From Eunapius fragilis (lineage: Eukaryota; Porifera; Demospongiae; Spongillida; Spongillidae): a stretch of 64,000 nt of DNA. The notes beneath the pieces are model-generated. The model was not told the DNA's origin. It searched no databases and saw only the letters and a list, made by a program, of their open reading frames with translations. Shown here in pieces: positions 1 to 12,516 of this stretch (within the stretch, counting starts at the first letter, position 1; each line of letters starts with the position of its first letter). The stretch lies in the NCBI GenBank assembly GCA_963681505.1, contig OY811992.1, positions 434,001 to 498,000 of the forward strand. The letters are read 5' to 3'. Made by a program: the position numbers and the translations under genes.

Positions 1-184
1 CACATGGAAGATAGCAGTAACCACTCCTCTATCTGTTTTAAATGCGACCCCGAGCATACCTGCTTCGGTATGGGTTAACCAAGCGATTCAAAAGTAGGTT
101 CCCACCCATACATTCCTATGGGAAACCACCCATACATCTCTATGGGAAATATTGACTATCTTAGCATCGAGGTGTTGATGAGAC

Positions 185-3100
185 ATGCAATATGAGCAAA
201 CCACTGCACACATGGAAGATAGCAGTAACCATTCCTCTATCTGTTTTAAATGCCACCCCGAGGATACCTGCTTTGGTATGGGTTTACCAAACGATTCAAA
301 AGTAGGTTCCCACCCATACATTTCTATGGGACATTTTTGACTATCTTAGCATCGAGGTGTTGATGAGACATGCAAAATGAGCAAACCACTGCACATATGG
401 AAGATAGCAGTAACCATTCCTCTATCTGTTTTAAATGCCACCCCGAGCATACCTGCTTCGGTATGGGTTACCCAAGCGATTCAAAAGTAGGTTCCCACCC
501 ATACATTTCTATGGGAAATTTTTGACTATCTTAGCATCGAGGTGTTGATGAGACATGCAATATGAGGAAACCACTGCACACTTAGAAGATAGCAGTAACC
601 ATTCCTCTATCTGTTTTAATTGCCACCCCGAGCATACCTGCTTCGGTATGGGTTACCCAAGCGATTCAAAAGTAGGTTCCCACCCATACATTCCTATGGG
701 AAACCACCCATACATCTCTATGGGAAATATTGACTATCTTAGCATCGAGGTGTTGATGAGACATGCAATATGAGCAAACCACTGCACACATGGAAGATAG
801 CAGTAACCATTCCTCTATCTGTTTTAATTGCCACCCTGAGCATACCTGCTTTGGTATGGGTTACCCAAGCGATTCAAAAGTAGGTTCCCACCCATACATT
901 CCTATGGGAAACCACCCATACATCTCTATGGGAAATATTGACTATCTTAGCATCAAGGTGTTGATGAGACATGCAATATGAGCTAACCACTGCACACATG
1001 GAAGATAGCAGTAACCATTCCTCTATCTGTTTTAAATGCCACCCCGAGCATACCTGCTTCGGTATGGGTTACCCAAGCGATTCAAAAGTAGGTTCCCACC
1101 CATACATTCCTATGGGAAACCACCCATACATCTCTATGGGAAATATTGACTATCTTAGCATCGAGGTGTTGATGAGACTTGCAATATGAGCAAACCACTG
1201 CACACATGGAAGATAGCAGTAACCACTCCTCTATCTGTTTTAAATGCCACCCCGAGCATACCTGCTTCGGTATGGGTTAACCAAGTGATTCAAAAGTAGG
1301 TTCCCACCCATACATTCCTATGGGAAACCTCCCATACATCTCTATGGGAAATATTGACTATCTTAGCATCGAGGTGTTGATGAGACATGCAATATGAGCA
1401 AACCACTGCACACATGGAAGATAGCAGTAACCAGTCCTCTATCCGTTTTAAATGCCCCCCCGATCATACCTGCTATGGTATGGGTTAACCAAGCGATTCA
1501 AAAGTAGGTTCCCACCCATACATTTCTATGGGAAATTTTTGACTATCTTAGCATCGAGGTGTTGATGAGACATGCAATATGAGCAAACCACTACACACAT
1601 GGAAGATAGCAGTAACCACTCCTCTATCTGTTTTAAATGCGACCCCGAGCATACCTGCTTCGGTATGGGTTAACCAAGCGATTCAAAAGTAGGTTCCCAC
1701 CCATACATTCCTATGGGAAACCACCCATACATCTCTATGGGAAATATTGACTATCTTAGCATCGAGGTGTTGATGAGACATGCAATATGAGCTAACCACT
1801 GCACACATGGAAGATAGCAGTAACCATTCCTCTATCTGTTTTAAATGCCACCCCGAGGATACCTGCTTTGGTATGGGTTTACCAAACGATTCAAAAGTAG
1901 GTTCCCACCCATACATTTCTATGGGACATTTTTGACTATCTTAGCATCGAGGTGTTGATGAGACATGCAAAATGAGCAAACCACTGCACATATGGAAGAT
2001 AGCAGTAACCATTCCTCTATCTGTTTTAAATGCCACCCCGAGCATACCTGCTTCGGTATGGGTTACCCAAGCGATTCAAAAGTAGGTTCCCACCCATACA
2101 TTTCTATGGGAAATTTTTGACTATCTTAGCATCGAGGTGTTGATGAGACATGCAATATGAGGAAACCACTGCACACTTAGAAGATAGCAGTAACCATTCC
2201 TCTATCTGTTTTAATTGCCACCCCGAGCATACCTGCTTCGGTATGGGTTACCCAAGCGATTCAAAAGTAGGTTCCCACCCATACATTCCTATGGGAAACC
2301 ACCCATACATCTCTATGGGAAATATTGACTATCTTAGCATCGAGGTGTTGATGAGACATGCAATATGAGCAAACCACTGCACACATGGAAGATAGCAGTA
2401 ACCATTCCTCTATCTGTTTTAATTGCCACCCTGAGCATACCTGCTTTGGTATGGGTTACCCAAGCGATTCAAAAGTAGGTTCCCACCCATACATTCCTAT
2501 GGGAAACCACCCATACATCTCTATGGGAAATATTGACTATCTTAGCATCAAGGTGTTGATGAGACATGCAATATGAGCTAACCACTGCACACATGGAAGA
2601 TAGCAGTAACCATTCCTCTATCTGTTTTAAATGCCACCCCGAGCATACCTGCTTCGGTATGGGTTACCCAAGCGATTCAAAAGTAGGTTCCCACCCATAC
2701 ATTCCTATGGGAAACCACCCATACATCTCTATGGGAAATATTGACTATCTTAGCATCGAGGTGTTGATGAGACTTGCAATATGAGCAAACCACTGCACAC
2801 ATGGAAGATAGCAGTAACCACTCCTCTATCTGTTTTAAATGCCACCCCGAGCATACCTGCTTCGGTATGGGTTAACCAAGTGATTCAAAAGTAGGTTCCC
2901 ACCCATACATTCCTATGGGAAACCTCCCATACATCTCTATGGGAAATATTGACTATCTTAGCATCGAGGTGTTGATGAGACATGCAATATGAGCAAACCA
3001 CTGCACACATGGAAGATAGCAGTAACCAGTCCTCTATCCGTTTTAAATGCCCCCCCGATCATACCTGCTATGGTATGGGTTAACCAAGCGATTCAAAAGT

Positions 3101-6100
3101 AGGTTCCCACCCATACATTTCTATGGGAAATTTTTGACTATCTTAGCATCGAGGTGTTGATGAGACATGCAATATGAGCAAACCACTGCACACATAAAAG
3201 ATAGCAGTAACCACTCCTCTATCTGTTTTAAATGCCACCCCGAGCATACCTGCTTCGGTATGGGTTAACCAAGCGATTCAAAAGTAGGTTCCCACCCATA
3301 CATTCCTATGGGAAACCTCCCATACATCTCTATGGGAAATATTGACTATCTTAGCATCGAGGTGTTGATGAGACATGCAATATGAGCAAACCACTACACA
3401 CATGGAAGATAGCAGTAACCACTCCTCTATCTGTTTTAAATGCGACCCCGAGCATACCTGCTTCGGTATGGGTTAACCAAGCGATTCAAAAGTAGATTCC
3501 CACCCATACATTCCTATGGGAAACCACCCATACATCTCTATGGGAAATATTGACTATCTTAGCATCGAGGTGTTGATGAGACATGCAATATGAGCAAACC
3601 ACTGCACACATGGAAGATAGCAGTTACCACTCCTCTATCTGTTTTAAATGCCACCCCGAGCATACCTGCTTCGGTATGGGTTACCCAAGCGATTCAAAAG
3701 TAGGTTCCCACCCATACATTTCTATGGGAAATTTTTGACTATCTTAGCATCGAGGTGTTGATGACACATGCAATATGAGGAATCCACTGCACACTTAGAA
3801 GATAGCAGTAACCATTCCTCTATCTGTTTTAATTGCCACCCCGAGCATACCTGCTTCGGTATGGGTTACCCAAGCGATTCAAAAGTAGGTTCCCACCCAT
3901 ACATTCCTATGGGAAACCACCCATACATCTCTATGGGAAATATTGACTATCTTAGCATCGAGGTGTTGATGAGACATGCAATATGAGCAAACCACTGCAC
4001 ACATGGAAGATAGCAGTAACCATTCCTCTATCTGTTTTAATTGCCACCCTGAGCATACCTGCTTTGGTATGGGTTACCCAAGCGATTCAAAAGTAGGTTC
4101 CCACCCATACATTCCTATGGGAAACCACCCATACATCTCTATGGGAAATATTGACTATCTTAGCATCAAGGTGTTGATGAGACATGCAATATGAGCTAAC
4201 CACTGCACACATGGAAGATAGCAGTAACCATTCCTCTATCTGTTTTAAATGCCACCCCGAGCATACCTGCTTCGGTATGGGTTACCCAAGCGATTCAAAA
4301 GTAGGTTCCCACCCATACATTCCTATGGGAAACCACCCATACATCTCTATGGGAAATATTGACTATCTTAGCATCGAGGTGTTGATGAGACTTGCAATAT
4401 GAGCAAACCACTGCACACATGGAAGATAGCAGTAACCACTCCTCTATCTGTTTTAAATGCCACCCCGAGCATACCTGCTTCGGTATGGGTTAACCAAGTT
4501 ATTCAAAAGTAGGTTCCCACCCATACATTCCTATGGGAAACCTCCCATACATCTCTATGGGAAATATTGACTATCTTAGCATCGAGGTGTTGATGAGACT
4601 TGCAATATGAGCAAACCACTGCACACATGGAAGATAGCAGTAACCACTCCTCTATCTGTTTTAAATGCCACCCCGAGCATACCTGCTTTGGTATGGGTTA
4701 ACCAAGCGATTCAAAAGTAGGTTCCCACCCATACATTTCTATGGGAAATTTTTGACTATCTTAGCATCGAGGTGTTGATGAGACATGCAATATGAGCAAA
4801 CCACTACACACATGGAAGATAGCAGTAACCACTCCTCTATCTGTTTTAAATGCGACCCCGAGCATACCTGCTTCGGTATCGGTTAACCAAGCGATTCAAA
4901 AGTAGGTTCCCACCCATACATTCCTATGGGAAACCACCCATACATCTCTATGGGAAATATTGACTATCTTAGCATCGAGGTGTTGATGAGACATGCAATA
5001 TGAGCAAACCACTGCACACATGGAAGATAGCAGTAACCATTCCTCTATCTGTTTTAAATGCCACCCCGAGGATACCTGCTTTGGTATGGGTTTACCAAAC
5101 GATTCAAAAGTAGGTTCCCACCCATACATTTCTATGGGACATTTTTGACTATCTTAGCATCGAGGTGTTGATGAGACATGCAAAATTAGCAAACCACTGC
5201 ACACATGGAAGATAGCAGTAACCATTCCTCTATCTGTTTTAAATGCCACCCCGAGCATACCTGCTTCGGTATGGGTTACCGAAGCGATTCAAAAGTAGGT
5301 TCCCACCCATACATTTCTATGGGAAATTTTTGACTATCTTAGCATCGAGGTGTTGATGAGACATGCAATATGAGGAAACCACTGCACACTTAGAAGATAG
5401 CAGTAACCATTCCTCTATCTGTTTTAATTGCCACCCCGAGCATACCTGCTTCGGTATGGGTTACCCAAGCGATTCAAAAGTAGGTTCCCACCCATACATT
5501 CCTATGGGAAACCACCCATACATCTCTATGGGAAATATTGACTATCTTAGCATCGAGGTGTTGATGAGACATGCAATATGAGCAAACCACTGCACACATG
5601 GAAGATAGCAGTAACCATTCCTCTATCTGTTTTAATTGCCACCCTGAGCATACCTGCTTTGGTATGGGTTACCCAAGCGATTCAAAAGTAGGTTCCCACC
5701 CATACATTCCTATGGGAAACCACCCATACATCTCTATGGGAAATATTGACTATCTTAGCATCAAGGTGTTGATGAGACATGCAATATGAGCTAACCACTG
5801 CACACATGGAAGATAGCAGTAACCATTCCTCTATCTGTTTTAAATGCCACCCCGAGCATACCTGCTTCGGTATGGGTTACCCAAGCGATTCAAAAGTAGG
5901 TTCCCACCCATACATTCCTATGGGAAACCACCCATACATCTCTATGGGAAATATTGACTATCTTAGCATCGAGGTGTTGATGAGACTTGCAATATGAGCA
6001 AACCACTGCACACATGGAAGATAGCAGTAACCACTCCTCTATCTGTTTTAAATGCCACCCCGAGCATACCTGCTTCGGTATGGGTTAACCAAGTGATTCA

Positions 6101-6587
6101 AAAGTAGGTTCCCACCCATACATTCCTATGGGAAACCTCCCATACATCTCTCTGGGAAATATTGACTATCTTAGCATCGAGGTGTTGATGAGACATGCAA
6201 TATGAGCAAACCACTGCACACATGGAAGATAGCAGTAACCAGTCCTCTATCCGTTTTAAATTCCCCCCCGATCATACCTGCTATGGTATGGGTTAACCAA
6301 GCGATTCAAAAGTAGGTTCCCACCCATACATTTCTATGGGAAATTTTTGACTATCTTAGCATCGAGGTGTTGATGAGACATGCAATATGAGCAAACCACT
6401 GCACACATAAAAGATAGCAGTAACCACTCCTCTATCTGTTTTAAATGCCACCCCGAGCATACCTGCTTCGGTATGGGTTAACCAAGCGATTCAAAAGTAG
6501 GTTCCCACCCATACATTCCTATGGGAAATCACCCATACATCTCTATGGGAAATATTGACTATCTTAGCATCGAGTCGTTGATGAGAC
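185..6587. repeat. Four tandem 8-monomer higher-order repeats of satellite A
   Basis: The order of short (S, 185 bp) and long (L, 208 bp) monomers recurs as S-S-L-L-L-L-S-L. Copies start at 185, 1780, 3375 and 4993. Three copies are 1,595 bp (five L and three S). The third is 1,618 bp (six L and two S) because its first monomer is long. Diagnostic variants recur at the same position in each copy, for example the atypical monomer with CCCCCCGATCATACC and the monomer with AGCATCAAGG. Amplification therefore happened at the level of the eight-monomer block, as in alphoid-type satellites. Confidence 0.93.
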
Positions 6588-7165
6588 ATGCAATATGAGC
6601 AAACCACTGCACACATGGAAGATAGCAGTAACCACTCCTCTATCTGTTTTAAATGCCACCCCGAGCATACCTGCTTTGGTATGGGTTAACCAAACGATTC
6701 AAAAGTAGGTTCCCACCCATACATTTCTATGGGAAATTTTTGACTATCTTAGCATCGAGGTGTTGATGAGACATGCAATATGAGCAAACTACTGCACACA
6801 TAAAAGATAGCAGTAACCACTCCTCTATCTGTTTTAAATGCCACCCCGAGCATACCTGCTTCGGTATGGGTTAACCAAGCGATTCAAAAGTAGGTTCCCA
6901 CCCATACATTCCTATGGGAAATCACCCATACATCTCTATGGGAAATATTGACTATCTTAGCATCGAGTCGTTGATGAGACATGCAATATGAGCAAACCAC
7001 TGCACACATGGAAGATAGCAGTAACCACTCCTCTATCTGTTTTAAATGCCACCCCGAGCATACCTGCTTTGGTATGGGTTAACCAAACGATTCAAAAGTA
7101 GGTTCCCACCCATACATTTCTATGGGAAATTTTTGACTATCTTAGCATCGAGGTGTTGATGAGAC
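6380..7165. repeat. 393-bp two-monomer tandem duplication in satellite A
   Basis: One long plus one short monomer (6380-6772) is followed by a near-identical copy (6773-7165). Both copies carry the private variants ATCGAGTCGTTGATG and GGGAAATCACCC. This is a smaller amplification step added to the right end of the higher-order array. Confidence 0.88.
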
Positions 7166-7534
7166 ATGCAATATGAGCAAACCACTACACACATGGAAGA
7201 TAGCAGTAACCACTCCTCTATCTGTTTTAAATGCGACCCCGAGCATACCTGCTTCGGTATGGGTTAACCAAGCGATTCAAAAGTAGGTTCCCACCCATAC
7301 ATTTCTATGGGAAATTTTTGACTATCTTAGCATCGAGGTGTTGATGAGACATGCAATATGAGCAAACCACTGCACACATGGAAGATAGCAGTAACCATTC
7401 CTCTATCTGTTTTAAATGCCACCCCGAGCATACCTGCTTCGGTATGGGTTACCCAAGCGATTCAGAAGTAGGTTCCCACCCATACATTCCTATGGGAAAC
7501 CACCCATACATCTCTATGGGAAATATTGACTATC

Positions 7535-7538
7535 TTAG
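7535..7538. repeat. Target-site duplication TTAG, left copy (element 1)
   Basis: TTAG at 7535-7538 is repeated at 12517-12520 directly after the right LTR. Removing element 1 and one TTAG rejoins the split satellite monomer (starting at 7351) to exactly 208 bp. Confidence 0.93.
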
Positions 7539-7651
7539 TGTAGCGCATGCGCTATAGCTGCTCTTATTATGGACATGCGCAGTGTTTACACCTGAGGGTA
7601 TTTAATGACGTGCTGTACGATCTTATTTGATTAAACACTTGGATTGCTACA
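7539..7651 (+). repeat. 5' LTR, element 1 (113 bp)
   Basis: It begins TGTAGC and ends GCTACA, perfect 6-bp inverted termini of the TG..CA type. It is identical over 113 bp to the copy at 12404-12516. This is very short for a gypsy LTR. Confidence 0.96.
7543..7605 (+). promoter_or_regulatory. Candidate LTR promoter: NRF1-like palindrome and TATA-like box
   Basis: GCGCATGCGC (7543-7552) matches the core of the animal NRF1 site. A second CATGCGCA follows at about 7574-7581, then GTTTACACC, and TATTTAA at 7599-7605. The same order of motifs is found in the LTR of element 2, which is otherwise quite different. The regulatory role is inferred from motifs only. Confidence 0.45.
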
Positions 7652-7652
7652 C

Positions 7653-7670
7653 TGGTGTCAGAAGTGGGAT
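7653..7670 (+). other. Primer-binding site, tRNA-Leu type (element 1)
   Basis: TGGTGTCAGAAGTGGGAT lies one base after the LTR. It begins with TGG, the complement of the tRNA CCA tail, and from memory complements the 3' end of animal tRNA-Leu of the CAA type. Element 2 has the same site with A changed to G at position 10. Confidence 0.85.
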
Positions 7671-7685
7671 CGGACCGAATGCTAC

Positions 7686-10600
7686 ATGGCCGAGCAGGAA
7701 GAGCGGAAGGCTGTTCGGTTTAGCGCTAGACCGCCCGCTCGGTTTTGCTAAGGGCGCTGACTTCAATCTCTGGGTCAAAAGGTTAGAACTGTACTTCAGG
7801 GAAGCGAAGGTCCCGGATAACAAGCGAGGAGAGGAGTTGGTAGCGCTGTTGGAAGACGACGCATTTCGGGTAGTGAGTCAGTTTTGTTAGCGGTGACGGG
7901 GTGGAGTATGAAGAGGTGAAGAAATGTCTGCAGGAGCAGTATGCGCCAAAAGGAGTCGAACTGGAATGGCAGCGCAAACTGCACTCAGCCCACCAGGAGA
8001 GACCCGAGACCCTGTTAGAATTTTCAGGGCGGTTGCGGATGCTGGCGGACAAGGCTTACCCTTCGTGGTCGGCGGAAAGACGACTTGAAATGGCGCGTGA
8101 GCAATTTATTCACGGTGTTATCTCTCCTTCTGTGCAGATGAGGCTTTTGAGGAAGCAACCAGAGTCGTTGGAGGCTGCACTTGCTTTGGCTAGCCAGTGG
8201 GAATCAGTGGAGCTTGCTCAACAAAGCCTACGCGGAGAGAAACAGGGGTCAGGTGCGAGTCTTGCCGTGTCAGGTGAACGAGACCTGGTACAAGGTGCAT
8301 TGCGAGCTAATACGGTGGAAGAGTTGGCGTTACAAGTCCAACAGCTGTCACAGGAGATTAGTAAGCTGTCAAGTCGGGAAGTCGGTGAGAAAAGGAGCGC
8401 TCCGAAAAGGGTCCCTGTCTGTTGGAACTGCAAGCAAAAAGGGCATATACGGCGCAATTGTCCTCAGCGGAAGGAACGGAGTGTATCTCCGAAGGAGATT
8501 GGGAAGGACAGGTCAGTGAAGTACACATCGGCTGTGGCATGCACGTTGATACTGCAGGGTATGGTTGGGGGTCGTCCCACACGTATGCTAGTGGATACAG
8601 GATCATCCGTTACCCTTGTGCATGAAAAGGTGTGGAATGACATTTCTCAAGACAGGAAACTCTTGACACCCCAATGTCCTGTGATGGCAGTTAATGGAGA
8701 CTCGTTAAGTCTATGTGGACAGATTGACCTTGATCTTATGGTGGGAAAGCATGTGAGAACTCATACTGTCCTTGTTGTGCGTGAGATGACGCAGGAGTGT
8801 TTATTGGGAACAGACTTTCTAGAACAATACGGGTGTGTTGTTGACCTGGGGAGAAGAACAATGATCATGTTAGGCGAAACAATACCCCTAGACACCTTGT
8901 ACGGGTCGTGTATTTCTACATGTCATGTGTTTGTACAGGAGACAGCTGTCGTGCCACCCTATCACGAGATGCGATTGCAGGTTCAGTTGGAAGGTGCGAA
9001 AACGGACGGGGACTATGTGGGTCTGTTCCAGCCAAAGGCGGAAATGTCTACTCAACGCGGACTTCTGTTTGCCTGTTCTGTATCTCCAGTCCATGATGGC
9101 AAAGCAGTAGTTCAGCTGGTGAACCCCTCTGCAGTTCCTGTAACACTGCATTGCAAGGAGAAGGTTGGTCAGGTATCCCCATGGGATGGAAGAGAGGGAG
9201 CGAATATGGTTGAGCCTGCATTGGGCACACGGCTTCCAGCCCGATCAACAGAGGCAATTGGTAAAGCAGTTGGGGAATTAATGGGTGACACATCGGGGTT
9301 GTCAAGGGAGGAGTGTGCTAAGTTGAAAACAATTTTACATCATTTCTCAGATGTAATTTCTGTAGGTGACGGTGATTTAGGGCGTACCAATGTCTTACGT
9401 CATACCATCAACTCAGGTGACACCCCCCCTGTTCATCAGCCGGCGCGGAGGCTTCCGTTTCATCAACGTGACGTGGTACAGAAAATGATCCAGGGAATGC
9501 TCCAACAGGGGATAATAGAGCCGTCCGGAGGAGCATGGGCCTCGCCTATTGTTCTGGTTAGGAAAAAGGACGGTTCATACAGGTTTTGTGTAGATTTTCG
9601 TCGCGTAACAAAAAAAGACGTGCACCCTCTTCCCAGGATTGATGATGCTCTGGACACTTTATCCGGCTCCAAGTGGTTTTCAACCTTAGATTTGGCAAGT
9701 GGCTACTGGCAGGTAGAAATGGATCCTGCGGACAAGGAGAAAACTGCGTTCATCACTCCGTTTGGTCTACATCAGTTCCGAGTAATGCCGTTCGGACTAA
9801 CGAACGCTCCAAGCACGTTTCAGCGGTTAATGAGTATGGTCCTGGCAGGACTCAGTTGGGTAACATGCTTGGTATACCTTGATGATATCATCATTTTTAG
9901 TCGAACTGTGGAAGAGCACTTGCAGCGGCTTACAGAGGTGCTACAGAGGCTTAAGGAGGCGGGGCTGAAGATCAAGCCTAGCAAATGCCATCTGCTTTGC
10001 AAGAGTGTGCGGTATCTGGGCTACGTGGTTTCAGAGAAGGGTATAGCTGCGGATGCTGACAAGATCAAGTGCGTCGAAAACTGGCCTACGCCCACTGATC
10101 ATGAAAGCCTGCGACAGTTCTTGGGGTTTGCTTCCTATTATAGGAAATTCATTCGCAATTTTGCAGACACCGCTGCTCCTCTTCATGCACTAACAGAAAA
10201 ATCCAAACCCTGGCACTGGACTGAACTGTGTGATAAGGCATTTGTGGCTTTAAAGGGTAAGTTAGCTTCGCCCCCTATTTTATCCTTCCCACAGTTCGAC
10301 AGAACATTTGTGGTTGATGCTGACGCCAGTCAGGAGGGTGTTGGAGCAGTACTATCACACTTGGACGATGGAAGGGTGATCGCATATGCTAGCAGGGTGC
10401 TTACAAAGGCGGAATGCCAATATTGTGCAACGAGACGTGAGTTGTTGGCATTGGTATGGTCAGTTCGTCAGTTTCGGGCTTATCTATGGGGACGAAGGTT
10501 TATTGTTCGCACCGACCACAGCGCGCTTCGTTGGTTACGTAGTTTTAAAGACCCCCAGGGCCAGGTGGCGAGGTGGCTAGAGATTCTCGCTGAATTTGAT

Positions 10601-12376
10601 TTTGATGTTATTCATCGTCCAGGTCTTCGTCATGGCAATGCAGACGCCCTTTCAAGGATCCAGTGTAAGCAGTGTGGTATGCACAATGGCATTGCCACGC
10701 CGTGTTTGTTCCACAATGCGTTTGGGGCCGTTAATGGTAACGGTGGTAATTTGTGGTCTGGATCGAATGTGCATTCTGAGGCAGGCCTCTCCGTTTTGCC
10801 ACTGGAGAACTCTAAGGAGATGCAGGGGTCTGATGCTGATCTTCGAAGGGTAATTTCCTGGATAGAAAACTCGTCTCCACCAGCTGCTTTGCCAAGTGAG
10901 GGCAGTTACACTCTGCAGACATTGTGGGCACAGTATAAACACCTGGTAGTTCGGGATGGGGTTCTGTTTAGACAGTGGGAAGATGTTCCGGGAAAGGGTT
11001 GCAATAAACATCTTCAGTTGGTAGTACCTCGGAGTTGTATAGGCTCTGTCCTGCAGCAACTTCATAGCTCTCCCAGTGGTGGCCATCTTGGAATGTTCAA
11101 GACTTTGGAGAAAGTCCGTTCCCGTTTTTACTGGCCGGGTCAGCGCCATGACATCGAAGACTGGTGTCGAGCTTGTGAATTGTGTGCGGCACGGAAGTCA
11201 CCTCCACGGCGCAATCGTGCCCCAATGCAGCAGGTGTTGGCTGGTGGCCCATTCCAGCGTGTGGCCATGGACATCCTGGGTCCTCTGCCGCTCACGGATA
11301 GAGGGAACAAGTACATTCTAGTGTTAGGGGATTATTTTACAAAATGGGTGGAGTCTTATCCAATACCTAACATGGAAGCAAAAACTATTGCTAACGTGTT
11401 TGTTAGTCATTTTGTCAGCAGGTTTGGAGCCCCTGATGTTCTGCACACCGATCAGGGGAGGAACTTTGAGTCCGCCCTGTTTAAGGAAGTGTGTTTGCTG
11501 TTGGGAGTTCAGAAGACAAGGACTACGCCTTATCACCCGCAATCTGATGGGCTGGTCGAACGCTTTAATCGAACTTTGCTTGATCTCCTTAGCATTGCAT
11601 CGAGGGAGGATGAACAGAATTGGGACCTCTGTATTCCAGCAGTGATGCTAGCCTATCGTACAAGTGTGCAGGAGTCCACTGGGTGTACGCCATATTTCCT
11701 CCTCTTCGGACGTGAGGCCAGGCTGCCGGTGGATGTCATGTTTGGGTTGCCTCCAAATGTTCCACCTCAGCCGGTACACCAATATAGCAAAGATTTGAGA
11801 GCTCGACTGGATACTGCGTATGAGAGGGTGCGAGAACGGTTAGGTTGGCGGCAGCGCCGTCAGAAGATGGTGTATGACCGCAGACGGACGGGAAGGCCGT
11901 ATGGGATTGGTGAATGGGTTTGGTTGTATTGTCCTGCTGTGCCCAGGGGGAAGTCGGCTAAATTACACTCTTATTGGCAGGGTCCATATAAAGTTGTGAA
12001 AGTGTTCAGTAATGTGTTATACTTGATCCAACACAGGGACTCCACTCGCAAGAAAGTTGTTGTTCATTTTGACAGGTTGAAGCCGTGTGCACGGGGAGGT
12101 ACATACGAACAAGGGACAACCGCACCACGTGATGCAGCTGTTTTTTCTGAGGCTGAGGAATCAGATGTATCCGATGCTGAGGAAACTGAAGATGACAACT
12201 TGGAGATTGCTCCTCAAGAGGATAATCTCGAGCCAGAGCGCCAGGAGGAGCAACATGAAGTGGAGCCTCGGGATGATCAGCAGGAACAGCCGCCAGTGGA
12301 GCCATTGCCACTTCTCCGACAGTCGAAAAGATTAAGGAGTCGGCCGGACAGATTTGGAACAAACATTTTTGACTAG
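7686..12376 (+). pseudogene. gag-pol: Gag-Pol polyprotein, element 1 (frameshifted)
   Basis: The polyprotein supplies capsid, protease, reverse transcriptase, RNase H and integrase for retrotransposition. The start is taken at the ATG at 7686 because the following codons align with the Gag start of element 2. One extra T in the run at 7743-7746 creates an in-frame TAA at 7749. An 8-nt deficit near 7885-7905 shifts frame again after a TAG at 7888. From 7901 the frame is open for 1,491 codons. Numbered from there: CCHC knuckle at 174-187, protease VDTGSS with Asp 232, RT YLDD at 659-662, RNase H near 805-920, integrase H2C2 zinc region then D1124, D1184, E1220 (35 residues between the last two), then a GPY-type module and acidic tail. 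RT also lacks three residues (9 nt) at 9605-9607, where element 2 has LNEA. Protein made from this copy is unlikely to be active. Confidence 0.94.
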
Positions 12377-12390
12377 AGACAGATTCACTA

Positions 12391-12400
12391 GGAGGGGGGA
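12391..12400 (+). other. Polypurine tract (element 1)
   Basis: GGAGGGGGGA sits three bases (TAG) before the right LTR and is the expected plus-strand primer. Element 2 has the same arrangement, including the TAG. Confidence 0.85.
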
Positions 12401-12403
12401 TAG

Positions 12404-12516
12404 TGTAGCGCATGCGCTATAGCTGCTCTTATTATGGACATGCGCAGTGTTTACACCTGAGGGTATTTAATGACGTGCTGTACGATCTTATTTGATTAAA
12501 CACTTGGATTGCTACA
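12404..12516 (+). repeat. 3' LTR, element 1 (113 bp)
   Basis: Identical to 7539-7651. It is followed by TTAG (12517-12520), the right target duplication. Confidence 0.96.

Larger units (their letters stand above)
1..7538. repeat. Satellite A, block 1 (185/208-bp monomers)
   Basis: This is an uninterrupted head-to-tail array, cut on the right by element 1. Monomer starts can be set at the motif ATGCAATATGAG (185, 370, 555, 763, 971, 1179, 1387, 1572 and onward). Spacings are either 185 or 208 bp. The 23-bp difference is an internal duplication: long monomers carry two copies of a CCCATACAT..CTATGGGAAA segment and short ones carry one. Point differences between neighbours are few. No conserved protein domain is visible. 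Each long monomer happens to be open for 72 codons on the plus strand. Confidence 0.97.
7539..12516 (+). mobile_element. Ty3/gypsy LTR retrotransposon, element 1 (4,978 bp)
   Basis: A full-length element in order: LTR (7539-7651), tRNA-Leu-type primer-binding site (7653-7670), one long gag-pol region (7686-12376), polypurine tract (12391-12400), LTR (12404-12516). It is flanked by a TTAG target duplication in satellite A. Domain order is gag with CCHC knuckle, protease, reverse transcriptase, RNase H, integrase. That order, with integrase last, identifies Ty3/gypsy. There is no env and no chromodomain; the protein ends in an acidic tail. The LTRs are identical, yet gag has two frameshifts and RT lacks three residues relative to element 2. 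A clade name would need an RT phylogeny. Confidence 0.97.

Noticed and set aside
160..260. Hammerhead ribozyme in satellite A (GTTGATGAGAC resembles CTGATGA)
   Set aside because: The core has T in place of the invariant C, and no correctly spaced GAAA and paired stems were found.
12050..12376. Chromodomain at the C-terminus of integrase in element 1
   Set aside because: After the GPY-type module the tail is acidic and low in complexity; the aromatic cage pattern of a chromodomain is not seen.
8181..12413. Short frames overlapping pol in other frames of element 1
   Set aside because: They are shadows of the 1,491-codon pol frame and show no conserved motif.
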